Shown: positions 16,458-24,281 of the stretch, piece by piece
Layout: every line of letters begins with the position of its first letter
Numbering within the stretch: position 1 is the stretch's first letter
DNA from: Muribaculum sp.
GTDB lineage: Bacteria; Bacillota; Clostridia; Lachnospirales; Lachnospiraceae
Length of the DNA: 26,503 nt
Assembly: GCA_023663505.1 (NCBI GenBank)
Contig: JAMPHH010000047.1
Location: 1 to 26,503, forward strand
Direction: 5' to 3'
Program-made: the position numbers and the translations under genes
The notes under the pieces: model-generated
What the model saw: the letters and a program-made list of their open reading frames with translations, nothing else
The model's database searches: none
What the model was told of the DNA's origin: nothing

Positions 16458-16476
16458 CAATTTGTTGCGGAATGGT

Positions 16477-19400
16477 TTAGAAATTAAAAATCCTATCTAT
16501 GATATGCCATATCCATTCATAAATATCCACTCTTGGTCGTTTGCGGACAGTGATATTTACTTGCTTCTCCGTCTCGCGGAATTTACCATCAACAGCAGGA
16601 GCTTTGATTTTAATGGTAGCCGTGCCTTCCCCTATTATCCGTACCTTGCCCTTGCCGGAAACGGTTATCACATTAATATCAGAGGAAATGTAGGACATCT
16701 TTGCACAGGGAACGCTCTGGTTCACTGCACATAACCAGAAGTCACAATCTCCAACCTGTTTGGTAATGTTCTCATTACATATAATAACTTGTTCAGGCAA
16801 TTCCGATGCAATCGGATCAACATAATTATCATAGTATGTATCATTACATTTTTCGCAGATATGTTCCGTATATCCCTGCTCTGTCTCTGTGGGGGCTATG
16901 ACAGTGTCCATATAGCTGTGTCCTTCAGCGGGAATCACCTCTGTTTTCTCGTCAGCTTCATAGATTGTATCCTCATAGACAACAGAAGCACTATATTTTA
17001 TCATACCATCTTCTGTGCAAGTCGCAGGTGTGGTCATTATAGATACCTCTGCATCCATTGTCTGTATATCCTGACATCCCGAGCAGGTAAAAATCACCTT
17101 GCAGGACTGATTGTCATCCGTCCATTCAAAATAAGGTTCATAGTTATGCTTATGATCCCTGACACTTACCTTCAAAGAAGCTTCCATACCGTTTGACGCT
17201 TTCGCAGTGATCACAGCATCTCCTTCCGAGACTGCGGACACCAGACCCTCTGCATTCACAGTCAATACATTCTCATCTGAGCTTGCAAACAGTAACGCTA
17301 CATTATCCGTGGCATTGAGCGGATATTTGACAACGGAGACAGAAGCCTGCTCACCACATTCAAGTAACGCCCCACCGGACAAATCCAGTTCGAGTCTTTC
17401 AATGGGAATCCGCTCGCTATCAGGCACGCTCACCCATTCATTTTCCGCAGCAGTCCATGTGGCGTCTATCGTACCATCGCCATCCTGATCAATCTCCAAA
17501 ACCGTATTTTGCGACTCAGTTATATTCGTGTAAATCAACGTGTCCTCAGTAATGGGGACATCCTCAAAAACTCTTTCCTCCATAAGATTTTCATTCGAGT
17601 CGTAGAAACGGATCGTGTAATCCATCACACCTGTGCCTGTTCCGTTCAATGTAACATCCATATCACCGGAATCCACACAAAGCATTTTAATTTCATCGTT
17701 CTCGCCAATAATATCCAACCGCCCAAAAGAAGACTCAACGGAAAGAGAATTTGCATCAGAGCACAGAGTCTCCGCTCCGTTCGACATTGTTACATCCACC
17801 GGACAGGCTATGCGGATAACCGTATAGGCTTTGGGCTCGGGTTCGTCTCCCTTGACGGAGGAATAGCCAAATTTCAGAATATCGGAAACCCACTCTACGC
17901 ACTTCTCCTCTTTGACAAGTCCCATATGATCCGTATCAAAATTTATCCAATACTTGGCATCCAGTTCCTTGACCTGCTCCATGATAGAAGCGGACAGATA
18001 CGGTACGGTTCCATCTCCAAGGTTAGTATACTCCAAGTCGCTTTCATATAATTTTTCGTTAATATCATTATTATTATGATTGAATTTTACTGCGGTAATT
18101 GTCTTCTGGTTAACTCCTATCATAAAAAACGCTTTATCATAATCCAGCAGGGCGTTGTAATCGCCGGAAAGCAGAGATTTTTGGAAATCCTGAGCATTTG
18201 TATAATTCTCTTCTCCAAAAATTTCTTTGCAAATGTCCACATATTCATCATAGGATAAGTCATAATCTCCAAGATTGAACGGAAGAATACCATCCTTTTG
18301 CATGGGTGTCTCACTGATATAATGCTCAGTGGGAGTCACCTCAGCTAATGCGGGATAGGAGGCTTTAACTTTTTTCACCATTCCCGCGAGCTCTATAAAT
18401 GTATCTCTATAGTCATCAAGTATTTCTTTGGTTAGCACAGCATTGATTAATTTAGGTGCTCCTTCAAATGGAGTGCCACAGATAATGATTTTATCTACCT
18501 GCTCATTGTCTCCATATCTGCTGTAATAACTTGAGGTAACCATTCCACCCATAGAGTGACACACAATGTCAACTGTCTTACCCTCTAGTACAGAGGAAGT
18601 AAGAAATTCATTTAATTTATCCGCACTTTCTTCATTGCTTTTCCGCCAATCATAGCTGAATACATATATTTCTCTGTCCGGTAATGCTTCACATAGTCCA
18701 TCAACAAGCTTTTGGTATTCTCCTGCCGCACCATATTCTCTTTCAAAGCCCTCGTCAGAGCTATTTTGATTCTCACAAGGACGAACATATAATTCATTGT
18801 CAATAGCCATATTTTCTCCCAATTTATGGATAGCATTTTCTCCATCTATGGATATCGGGGGATCCCATATTACCGTTGTGTCATCAAATTTTGTATTTTT
18901 GTTAAAGAGCCTGCTTCCCATACACCCCAATACGATAACAACAGGGTGATTATCCTCCTCGAAGCTTTCCCCTTCACTGACAATACCTTCCAAAGTAAAA
19001 TCTTTAATGAGGTGTCGGTTCATGCCGGCACCGGTTGCAGCAGAAATACCCAAATAGAATTTATCCGGAAGCTCAACCCCGTCATGTGTAAGCACCTCTT
19101 CATCGTCCAACAACACGGACATATGGGAATCTTCATAGCAGATTGTAAGATTGTGCCATTGACTGTCGTCCACCCGATCGTCTAACGCATATGCGATATG
19201 CTTTTGAGTGGAATTATGGATAATGGCAATATGTTTTCCATTAGGATCCCCCAAATTCCCATAATAGGAATCCAATTCTATACCATAGGCATCCCCCCCA
19301 ACAAATCCGATACTTCCGCCTTCCTCCCCTAAACCTGTTTCCTCTGACAGGGTCAGCACGATACCGTCCGCTCCGCCGAAGGCCGCGCTTCGTCCTCCCC

Positions 19401-19740
19401 CTGCCCAATAAGAGAAATTGATAGTGAAGCCACTTTCAGCACTAATCTGATGCGCATACCAGACGCTTCCCGAACGCCATTCTGCTAAGTCAGTTAATTC
19501 TATTCCCTCATCCAACTTACATGCATCGCCATATAGAATCAATTCTCCATCCTGATTTGGCTCATCAGTCGCCATATCTCTCACAGAATAAAAGAGAGAC
19601 TGTGTCATAATTTCTTCAGGTGCATATTCACATGTGCTCTCATATGCTTCTGTCGATTCTACTGTCTCGGCAAATACCTGAAGCGGGCAGCTTGCCACAA
19701 GCAAGCATAAGGTTAATAGCAGTGATAGTTTCTTTTTCAT
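16477..19740 (-). CDS. Secreted multidomain L-type-lectin / LCAT-like lipase / Ig-like protein
   Basis: A 1087-residue exported protein: signal peptide 1-24 (ending VFAE). Residues about 65-250 resemble bacterial L-type (legume-like) lectin domains (FSYWAGGGRSAAFGGADGI, GIELDSYY, WHNLTICY). Residues about 262-625 form an LCAT/PGAP1-type alpha/beta hydrolase: oxyanion VLGCMGSRL, nucleophile Ser396 in CHSMGGM, Asp576 in GDGTVP, His605 in DTDHMG. A calcium-loop-like DQDGDGTID lies at 751-759. A Big_2 Ig-like domain (775-860), a Cys-pair region (CSGC 887-890, CEKC 962-965) and a second Ig-like segment (about 980-1066) follow. No LPXTG anchor is seen. It likely binds a glycan and cleaves or transfers an acyl ester. 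GAGGAGG lies 7 nt before the ATG. Confidence 0.9.
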   Translation of the reverse strand: MKKKLSLLLTLCLLVASCPLQVFAETVESTEAYESTCEYAPEEIMTQSLFYSVRDMATDEPNQDGELILYGDACKLDEGIELTDLAEWRSGSVWYAHQISAESGFTINFSYWAGGGRSAAFGGADGIVLTLSEETGLGEEGGSIGFVGGDAYGIELDSYYGNLGDPNGKHIAIIHNSTQKHIAYALDDRVDDSQWHNLTICYEDSHMSVLLDDEEVLTHDGVELPDKFYLGISAATGAGMNRHLIKDFTLEGIVSEGESFEEDNHPVVIVLGCMGSRLFNKNTKFDDTTVIWDPPISIDGENAIHKLGENMAIDNELYVRPCENQNSSDEGFEREYGAAGEYQKLVDGLCEALPDREIYVFSYDWRKSNEESADKLNEFLTSSVLEGKTVDIVCHSMGGMVTSSYYSRYGDNEQVDKIIICGTPFEGAPKLINAVLTKEILDDYRDTFIELAGMVKKVKASYPALAEVTPTEHYISETPMQKDGILPFNLGDYDLSYDEYVDICKEIFGEENYTNAQDFQKSLLSGDYNALLDYDKAFFMIGVNQKTITAVKFNHNNNDINEKLYESDLEYTNLGDGTVPYLSASIMEQVKELDAKYWINFDTDHMGLVKEEKCVEWVSDILKFGYSSVKGDEPEPKAYTVIRIACPVDVTMSNGAETLCSDANSLSVESSFGRLDIIGENDEIKMLCVDSGDMDVTLNGTGTGVMDYTIRFYDSNENLMEERVFEDVPITEDTLIYTNITESQNTVLEIDQDGDGTIDATWTAAENEWVSVPDSERIPIERLELDLSGGALLECGEQASVSVVKYPLNATDNVALLFASSDENVLTVNAEGLVSAVSEGDAVITAKASNGMEASLKVSVRDHKHNYEPYFEWTDDNQSCKVIFTCSGCQDIQTMDAEVSIMTTPATCTEDGMIKYSASVVYEDTIYEADEKTEVIPAEGHSYMDTVIAPTETEQGYTEHICEKCNDTYYDNYVDPIASELPEQVIICNENITKQVGDCDFWLCAVNQSVPCAKMSYISSDINVITVSGKGKVRIIGEGTATIKIKAPAVDGKFRETEKQVNITVRKRPRVDIYEWIWHIIDRIFNF

Positions 19741-19763
19741 AATTATCCTCCTCGTAAATTAGA

Positions 19764-19792
19764 TTAATACAACATTGTTTTATAAAAGTAAA
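19764..19792 (-). promoter_or_regulatory. Probable promoter of the lectin-lipase gene
   Basis: On the minus strand TTTACT (19787-19792) and TATTAA (19764-19769) are 17 nt apart, each matching consensus at four of six bases, 24 nt above the start codon. The -35 part lies in sequence that is also repeated after the second membrane paralogue. Confidence 0.5.
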
Positions 19793-19806
19793 TTGTATTC
19801 TTTGAA

Positions 19807-20376
19807 TTATATAAACCACATAAGATATGCGGACAAAAACAGTGACGAAGCTGTACATATAACGGCGGCAATTAGGTTTATAAGGCTAAATTTCCAGTTC
19901 CAACACTTAAAATGATTTTTTCCATATACTCTAAACAAACACAATAAGACTATGAACATAGCGATAGGAAGCGGACCTAAAATATAGGATAGGCAATCTA
20001 TATACCATGGTACAGAACTAAACATATAGTCCATCAAATAGTGAAACGTTAAAAATACACAACCAAACCACATCAGAAAACATATAATTCCCAACATCCA
20101 ACTTAACAATCCCAACAATACATAATATTTCCCCATCCTTGTAAATTCTGTTTCTGCGTTCCTTTTTCCATAACGTAGGAACAGATAAGTGACGCCACTA
20201 AATAATAGGGCGAGGATAATCATCAATATAATCATAGGGATAAGAATATTTTGTATCCTATTAGCAATTATTCTTGTAATTAATCTTAAAATCGTGCTCA
20301 ACCATATTGCACCGAAGATAAATGTCATAACTCCCAATAAAACATATGTACATTTATATTTTCTATTTTCATTCAT
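19807..20376 (-). CDS. Five-TM membrane protein, tandem paralogue A
   Basis: The start is the ATG at 20376, since AGGG lies about 8 nt upstream and the same leader precedes the other copies; an in-frame ATG at 20412 sits in that leader. The 189-residue protein has about five TM helices (11-33, 41-67, 83-111, 131-151, 163-188) and a conserved RYGKRNAETEFTRMGKYY loop (69-85). Flanks are almost identical to copy B, but residues about 99-136 differ completely in sequence and length. A second loop has FRVYGKNHFKCWNWKFS (148-164). No family is recognised. The copy lies just upstream of the lectin-lipase gene on the same strand and has its own promoter. Confidence 0.8.
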   Translation of the reverse strand: MNENRKYKCTYVLLGVMTFIFGAIWLSTILRLITRIIANRIQNILIPMIILMIILALLFSGVTYLFLRYGKRNAETEFTRMGKYYVLLGLLSWMLGIICFLMWFGCVFLTFHYLMDYMFSSVPWYIDCLSYILGPLPIAMFIVLLCLFRVYGKNHFKCWNWKFSLINLIAAVICTASSLFLSAYLMWFI

Positions 20377-20439
20377 CTTATTTTCCCTTAACCTATAAAT
20401 ATTAGTTTTCATGAGATCACTTGCGACGCAAACAACGCA

Positions 20440-20468
20440 ATGTTACCCTAAAAAGCAATGCTTGTCAA
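20440..20468 (-). promoter_or_regulatory. Promoter of paralogue A
   Basis: On the minus strand a perfect TTGACA (20463-20468) is followed after 17 nt by TAACAT (20440-20445). The same arrangement occurs before copies B and C. A palindrome TTGCG-A-CGCAA (20421-20431) lies in the leader. Confidence 0.8.
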
Positions 20469-20514
20469 GTCTTATTTGTTAAAATGTTTTATAAAAGCAA
20501 ATTGTATTCCTAAA

Positions 20515-21069
20515 TTATATAAACCACATAAGATATGCGGACAAAAACAGTGACGAAGCTGTACATATAACGGCGGCAATTAGGTTTATAAGGCTAAATT
20601 TCCAGTTCCAACACTTAAAATGATCTGTTCCATATACTCTAAACAAACACAATAAGACTATGAACATAGCGATAGGAAGTGCAAACAAACTATGGCATAC
20701 AATCTCATAATACCAAGGCGTATCAAAAGAAAAGGATAAAATAAAATAAAGGAGTTCTAGCCATAAAAAAAACCATATAATTCCTACCATCCAACTTAAT
20801 AGTCCCAACAATACATAATATTTCCCCATCCTTGTAAATTCTGTTTCTGCGTTCCTTTTTCCATATCGCATGAACAGATAAGTGACACCACTAAATAATA
20901 AGGCGAGGATAATCATCAATATAATCATTGGAATAAGAATATTTTGTATCCTATTAGCAATTATTCTTGTAATAAATCTTAAAATTGTGCTCAACCATAT
21001 TGAACCGAAGATAAATGTCATAACTCCCAATAAAGCATATGTACATTTATATTTTCTATTTTCATTCAT
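20515..21069 (-). CDS. Five-TM membrane protein, tandem paralogue B
   Basis: A 184-residue copy nearly identical to paralogue A over residues 1-98 and the last 55, at both protein and DNA level. The central segment (residues about 99-130, DNA 20680-20775) is unrelated to that of copy A and five residues shorter. Predicted topology is the same five helices. The RBS and leader match copy A. No catalytic motif or known family is visible; an antigenic, immunity or transporter-accessory role cannot be told from sequence. The very high flank identity implies recent duplication or gene conversion. Confidence 0.8.
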   Translation of the reverse strand: MNENRKYKCTYALLGVMTFIFGSIWLSTILRFITRIIANRIQNILIPMIILMIILALLFSGVTYLFMRYGKRNAETEFTRMGKYYVLLGLLSWMVGIIWFFLWLELLYFILSFSFDTPWYYEIVCHSLFALPIAMFIVLLCLFRVYGTDHFKCWNWKFSLINLIAAVICTASSLFLSAYLMWFI

Positions 21070-21134
21070 CGTATTTTCCCTTAACCTATATAAATATTAG
21101 TTTTCCTAAGATTACTTGCGACACAAACAGCACA

Positions 21135-21163
21135 ATGTTACCCTAAAAAGCAATGCTTGTCAA
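21135..21163 (-). promoter_or_regulatory. Promoter of paralogue B
   Basis: On the minus strand TTGACA (21158-21163), a 17-nt spacer and TAACAT (21135-21140), almost the same sequence as the promoter of copy A. Confidence 0.8.
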
Positions 21164-21205
21164 GTCTTATTTATTAAAATATTTTCTTTTATTGTATTGT
21201 TCAGG

Positions 21206-21736
21206 TTAAATTGTCCAGATAATATATACAAATAGAAATAATGATAAAGCCGTACATATAACAGCCATAACCAGATTTAGAAGGCTATATTTCCAACTCC
21301 AACACTTAAAATGACCTATTCCATATACCCTAAATAAGCATAACAATGTTATAAATATAACAATGGGAAGTATAAACAAAATAGGACATAATAAAACCAT
21401 AATATCAATAACACAGACAACCGCCCACCATGAATAAAAGAATATTATTCCCGTCACCCAACTCAATAGTCCCAACAACACATAATATTTCCTCATCCTT
21501 ATAGATTCCGTTTCAGCGTTCCTTTTTCCATAACGCAGAAATAGATAGGAAACACCACCAAATAAAGGTGTCAGCAAAACTGTTTGAATAAGGCGTTCCG
21601 GCATACTGTATGCATATAATAATGCCAGCGTATATATACCGATTGTGTTCGACCATATTGCACCGCAAATAAATGTCATGACTCCCAATAAAGCATATGT
21701 GTATTTATACTTCTTATTTTCATTCGTTTCATTCAT
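21206..21736 (-). CDS. Five-TM membrane protein, diverged paralogue C
   Basis: A 176-residue member of the same group, more diverged than A and B. It keeps YALLGVMTFI, the RYGKRNAETE loop, KYYVLLGLLSW and the FRVYGIGHFKCWSWKYS segment, but differs through helix 2 and the central stretch. The start at 21736 has the shared AAGGGAAAATACG leader end and an extra NETN at the N-terminus. It is the first copy in transcription order and has its own promoter. It is the likely oldest copy, with B and A arising by later duplication. Function is not recognised. Confidence 0.78.
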   Translation of the reverse strand: MNETNENKKYKYTYALLGVMTFICGAIWSNTIGIYTLALLYAYSMPERLIQTVLLTPLFGGVSYLFLRYGKRNAETESIRMRKYYVLLGLLSWVTGIIFFYSWWAVVCVIDIMVLLCPILFILPIVIFITLLCLFRVYGIGHFKCWSWKYSLLNLVMAVICTALSLFLFVYIIWTI

Positions 21737-21801
21737 CGTATTTTCCCTTAACCTATATAAATATTATTTTCCTTGAGATCACTTGCGGCACAAACAACGC
21801 A

Positions 21802-21830
21802 ATACTACTCTGAAAAAGCATATGTGTCAA
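21802..21830 (-). promoter_or_regulatory. Promoter of paralogue C
   Basis: On the minus strand TTGACA (21825-21830), a 17-nt spacer and TAGTAT (21802-21807). It is the diverged counterpart of the promoters of copies A and B. Confidence 0.75.
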
Positions 21831-21918
21831 GACTTATATGCAATCCTTCACATCTAATCCTTCATATCTAATTTACAGAATGTAGCCGTTCAGTCTTCAG
21901 ATATGCGTGGCTTGTGCA

Positions 21919-22359
21919 TTATTCTACAATCGAATTGTCGGAATGGCATTCCTCTATGGCGCAAATATATTCCATGGGGATTTCGCGACCGTCCATGAAG
22001 GATATTCGACGGGCGATGACGTCAATCCGCTTCACCTTTCCTCTGATTGTCACGTATGCTCCGCCGCTCTTTTTCTCGTCGGGCTGAAAATATATCACCT
22101 CAACCTCCGGCCGTGAGGAAATTCTTGCTTGAATACGGCGGATTTGTTCGTCCAAAAGCTCGCGCTTGTCCTCGTCAAGCTCTGCGAACTCCTCCGTCAG
22201 CCGCTCCGTCTCCCGAATTGCCGCCTCATGTCCGGTGAGCGCCGCAAAGGGTGAAAACTGCGCTGCCCTGTCTAAAGGGGACATCTGTGGGTGGCGCGAG
22301 GATACATGATGCGGCAGATTGATAATGTCATCATAGCCACTCTCACGCTCATCTCTCAT
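21919..22359 (-). CDS. YolD-like protein linked to a Y-family polymerase
   Basis: A 146-residue soluble protein with SPLDRAAQFSPFAALTG (27-43), as seen in YolD-like proteins encoded beside UmuC/DinB-type polymerases in Clostridia. A helical charged region (about 50-80) and a beta-rich end (GGAYVTIRGKVKRIDVIARR, then SFMDGREIPMEYI) follow. YolD is thought to act with UmuC-type polymerases, in the manner of UmuD, but its mechanism is not settled. The ATG overlaps the polymerase stop in ATGA (22356-22359), with GGAGGT 8 nt upstream, so the two are translationally coupled. The start is secure. Confidence 0.85.
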   Translation of the reverse strand: MRDERESGYDDIINLPHHVSSRHPQMSPLDRAAQFSPFAALTGHEAAIRETERLTEEFAELDEDKRELLDEQIRRIQARISSRPEVEVIYFQPDEKKSGGAYVTIRGKVKRIDVIARRISFMDGREIPMEYICAIEECHSDNSIVE

Positions 22360-23891
22360 GCCTTATGACCTCCAATCTGACGATTCCTCTCCTTTGTCGT
22401 TGCTCCCTCCCGCAGGTTCATACCCTTAAGCACCGCGTTTTTGCCGTATTTTCCCTTAATGTCTATCATTGCCTCCTGCAGTCTCCTCTCCTTGGCAAGT
22501 CGCTCGTCCTCCGCTTCCCGTTCCTTTTCCAAGGCGTCATAATCCGTGAAAAGGTCAAGCTGCTCGAACTCTCCCGCTCTCCTCTCCTTCGCCTTAAGCT
22601 CGTCCACAAGCCCGTTTGCCGTCACTGTCACGCGCCGAACCAGTAGAAGCGGATTCACGATCCTGTCATAAAGCTCCGTCACAGCGTCCATGATGATCTG
22701 CGTGGAGGAGGTCAGGCGTGGGAGATTCACCGTCCCGTGGGCATGCTTGGGAACCCGCCTGCCATAATGATCGGTGGTGACTTCTCCCTTATACGCGCTT
22801 CTGACCTTCGGGTCCATCAGGCTTTCAATGTCATATCCGATTGTCAGCGTCATTTGGTCTGTCACCAATTTCTTCTCCACCAGCTCCAACACCAGAAGAT
22901 CCGTCATTTCCCGCACGATCAATCTCCCCTTCTCAAAATCATATGGACACTGCAGCACCTGCCCTGAGCTGACGCTGTTGTTCTCAGGCTTATAAGCCTT
23001 GATCAGCTCGATCGTGGTAGGCTCCCACCCCCATGCATGGTCGATCAGGAGCTCCGCGTTGACGCCGAACATCTTATATAAAAGCTCTTCATTATAATAA
23101 TCCCTGTCGCTTCCAAGAGAGCATCGGGCAATATCCCCCATGGTGAACAGCCCCGCCGCCTCCAATTTCTTGCTATATCCATGACCCACTCTCCAAAAGT
23201 CTGTCAGCGGGCGATGACCCCACAGCTCCCTTCGATAGCTCATTTCGTCCAGCTTGGCAATCCGCACACCGTTTTCGTCCGCCGGAACATGCTTTGCCAT
23301 AATATCCATAGCCACCTTGCACAGATACAGGTTCGTCCCTATTCCCGCAGTCGCCGTAATACCCGTCTCCTTAAGGATATCCCCTATGATCCTCGCCGCC
23401 AGTTCCCTGTCCGACATTTGATAAGTATGGAGATAATCCGTCACGTCCAAGAAAACCTCGTCTATGGAATAGACATGCATATCCTCGGGAGCAATATATC
23501 TCAAGTATATGCTGTAAATCCTCGTGCTGTACTCCAGATAAAAAGCCATTCTCGGCGGCGCGACGAGATACCCCAGCTCCAGCTCAGGGTGTTCCGCGAG
23601 CTCTGTCGCCTGAACGGATATCCCCTGAAAGGTCTTTGCCGGAGCCCTGCGTTTTCTCTCGGCATTAACCTCCCTCACGCGCTGCACCACCTCGAACAGT
23701 CTCGCCCTGCCGGGTATGCCGTATGCCTTCAGCGAGGGCGACACCGCCAGACAGATCGTTTTCTCCGTCCGCCCCGCATCTGCCACCACCAGATTTGTGG
23801 TGAGGGGATTCAACTGCCGCTCCACACACTCCACAGAAGCATAAAAGGATTTCAGGTCGATCGCTATATAGGTTCTCTGCTTCTCTTTCAT
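22356..23891 (-). CDS. Y-family (UmuC/DinB-type) translesion DNA polymerase
   Basis: The start is the ATG at 23891, with GGGGGTG about 7 nt upstream; a GTG at 23900 is less likely. The 511-residue protein has the palm-domain motifs of Y-family polymerases: IDLKSFYASVE (Asp12 metal ligand, Phe16/Tyr17 steric-gate region) and YSIDEVFLD (Asp144, Glu145). A thumb/HhH segment (GHRPLTDFWRVG), a little-finger region and a charged coiled C-terminus (DALEKEREAEDERLAKERRL) follow. These enzymes copy past DNA lesions with low fidelity. The length and the YolD partner fit the Gram-positive UvrX/UmuC-like subgroup rather than short DinB. The promoter holds a LexA-type box, implying damage induction. Confidence 0.92.
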   Translation of the reverse strand: MKEKQRTYIAIDLKSFYASVECVERQLNPLTTNLVVADAGRTEKTICLAVSPSLKAYGIPGRARLFEVVQRVREVNAERKRRAPAKTFQGISVQATELAEHPELELGYLVAPPRMAFYLEYSTRIYSIYLRYIAPEDMHVYSIDEVFLDVTDYLHTYQMSDRELAARIIGDILKETGITATAGIGTNLYLCKVAMDIMAKHVPADENGVRIAKLDEMSYRRELWGHRPLTDFWRVGHGYSKKLEAAGLFTMGDIARCSLGSDRDYYNEELLYKMFGVNAELLIDHAWGWEPTTIELIKAYKPENNSVSSGQVLQCPYDFEKGRLIVREMTDLLVLELVEKKLVTDQMTLTIGYDIESLMDPKVRSAYKGEVTTDHYGRRVPKHAHGTVNLPRLTSSTQIIMDAVTELYDRIVNPLLLVRRVTVTANGLVDELKAKERRAGEFEQLDLFTDYDALEKEREAEDERLAKERRLQEAMIDIKGKYGKNAVLKGMNLREGATTKERNRQIGGHKA

Positions 23892-23923
23892 AGCCTGCAC
23901 CCCCTGTCAGTATCTCTGTCTTA

Positions 23924-24022
23924 GGAACCGTTCAGAAATAACTTTGCAAAAGTTATTTCTGGTTCCGGTAAATTGCGAAGCAATTTTCAGGAATTGTTAA
24001 AAATTATTTTTTAACAATTCCT
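23924..24022. repeat. Cluster of three consecutive hairpins in the polymerase leader
   Basis: Hairpin 1 (23924-23966) has 12-bp arms around GCA plus outer GGAACC/GGTTCC pairs with a 4-nt bulge. Hairpin 2 (23970-23986) has 7-bp arms around GAA. Hairpin 3 (23989-24022) has 15-bp arms around a 4-nt loop. All lie in the predicted 166-nt leader of the polymerase message. Confidence 0.85.
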
Positions 24023-24063
24023 TAGTATCTGCCAAAAAAATCCTCTTAAACCCTTCCATGATT

Positions 24064-24092
24064 ATTATAGCAGAAAATACGTTCGATTTCCA
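24064..24092 (-). promoter_or_regulatory. Promoter of the Y-family polymerase operon
   Basis: On the minus strand TGGAAA (24087-24092), a 17-nt spacer and a perfect TATAAT (24064-24069). A LexA-type box fills the spacer. Confidence 0.7.
24073..24085 (-). promoter_or_regulatory. LexA-type SOS box in the polymerase promoter
   Basis: The minus strand reads CGAAC-GTAT-TTTC, one base off the Bacillus-type consensus CGAAC-RNRY-GTTC. It lies between -35 and -10, where LexA binding would block polymerase, and upstream of a gene class that is commonly SOS-induced. Confidence 0.6.
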
Positions 24093-24152
24093 CCGTGTTT
24101 TTGACTTTCCAAAAAGAGGAAGCAAGAGATTGGCGATGCACGTTATTATTAT

Positions 24153-24165
24153 GGAACGTATATTC
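24153..24165 (+). promoter_or_regulatory. Second LexA-like box in the divergent region
   Basis: GGAAC-GTAT-ATTC differs from the Bacillus-type core (GAAC-RNRY-GTTC) at one base and shares the GTAT centre with the first box. It lies 68 nt from the first, nearer the HTH-ankyrin gene. Confidence 0.4.
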
Positions 24166-24281
24166 AAAAAGCATATACGATGCGCAATTTATATATCAAA
24201 TATTCTCCTTTGTGTATGCAAATTCGTGATATACCTTTGTTAAGAAAATGCGATATAATGCTTTTGGAAGGAGTGATAAAA

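Larger units (their letters stand above)
19775..21840. repeat. Three tandem gene-plus-promoter repeat units
   Basis: Each unit of about 650-690 bp holds promoter, leader, gene and a short 3' segment. Units A (about 19775-20480) and B (about 20484-21175) are near-identical apart from the central gene segment; unit C (about 21200-21840) is diverged. The 3' segment following copy B (20484-20514) recurs after copy A (19775-19806), marking the duplication boundary at the lipase promoter. Confidence 0.85.
23892..24281. other. 390-bp divergent intergenic region
   Basis: No gene is supported here. From left to right it holds three hairpins in the polymerase leader, the polymerase promoter with a LexA-type box, a second LexA-like box at 24153-24165, and a TATAAT (24254-24259) about 23 nt before the HTH-ankyrin start. 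No matching -35 was found for that last box at normal spacing. Confidence 0.7.

Noticed and set aside
16281..16460. 60-residue N-terminal extension of the alpha/beta hydrolase
   Set aside because: The extension crosses a good promoter and the terminator of the neighbouring gene; a proper Shine-Dalgarno precedes the ATG at 16280.
19807..21840. CRISPR-like array
   Set aside because: The repeats are gene-sized with coding capacity; there are no short regular repeats or spacers.
23924..23966. LexA box in GGAACCGTTC
   Set aside because: The half-sites GAAC and GTTC are only one base apart rather than four, and the sequence is explained by the hairpin arm.
24180..24281. Upstream start of the HTH-ankyrin gene
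   Set aside because: No ribosome-binding site there, and the frame would run through the likely -10 box; the ATG at 24282 has GGAAGGAG.
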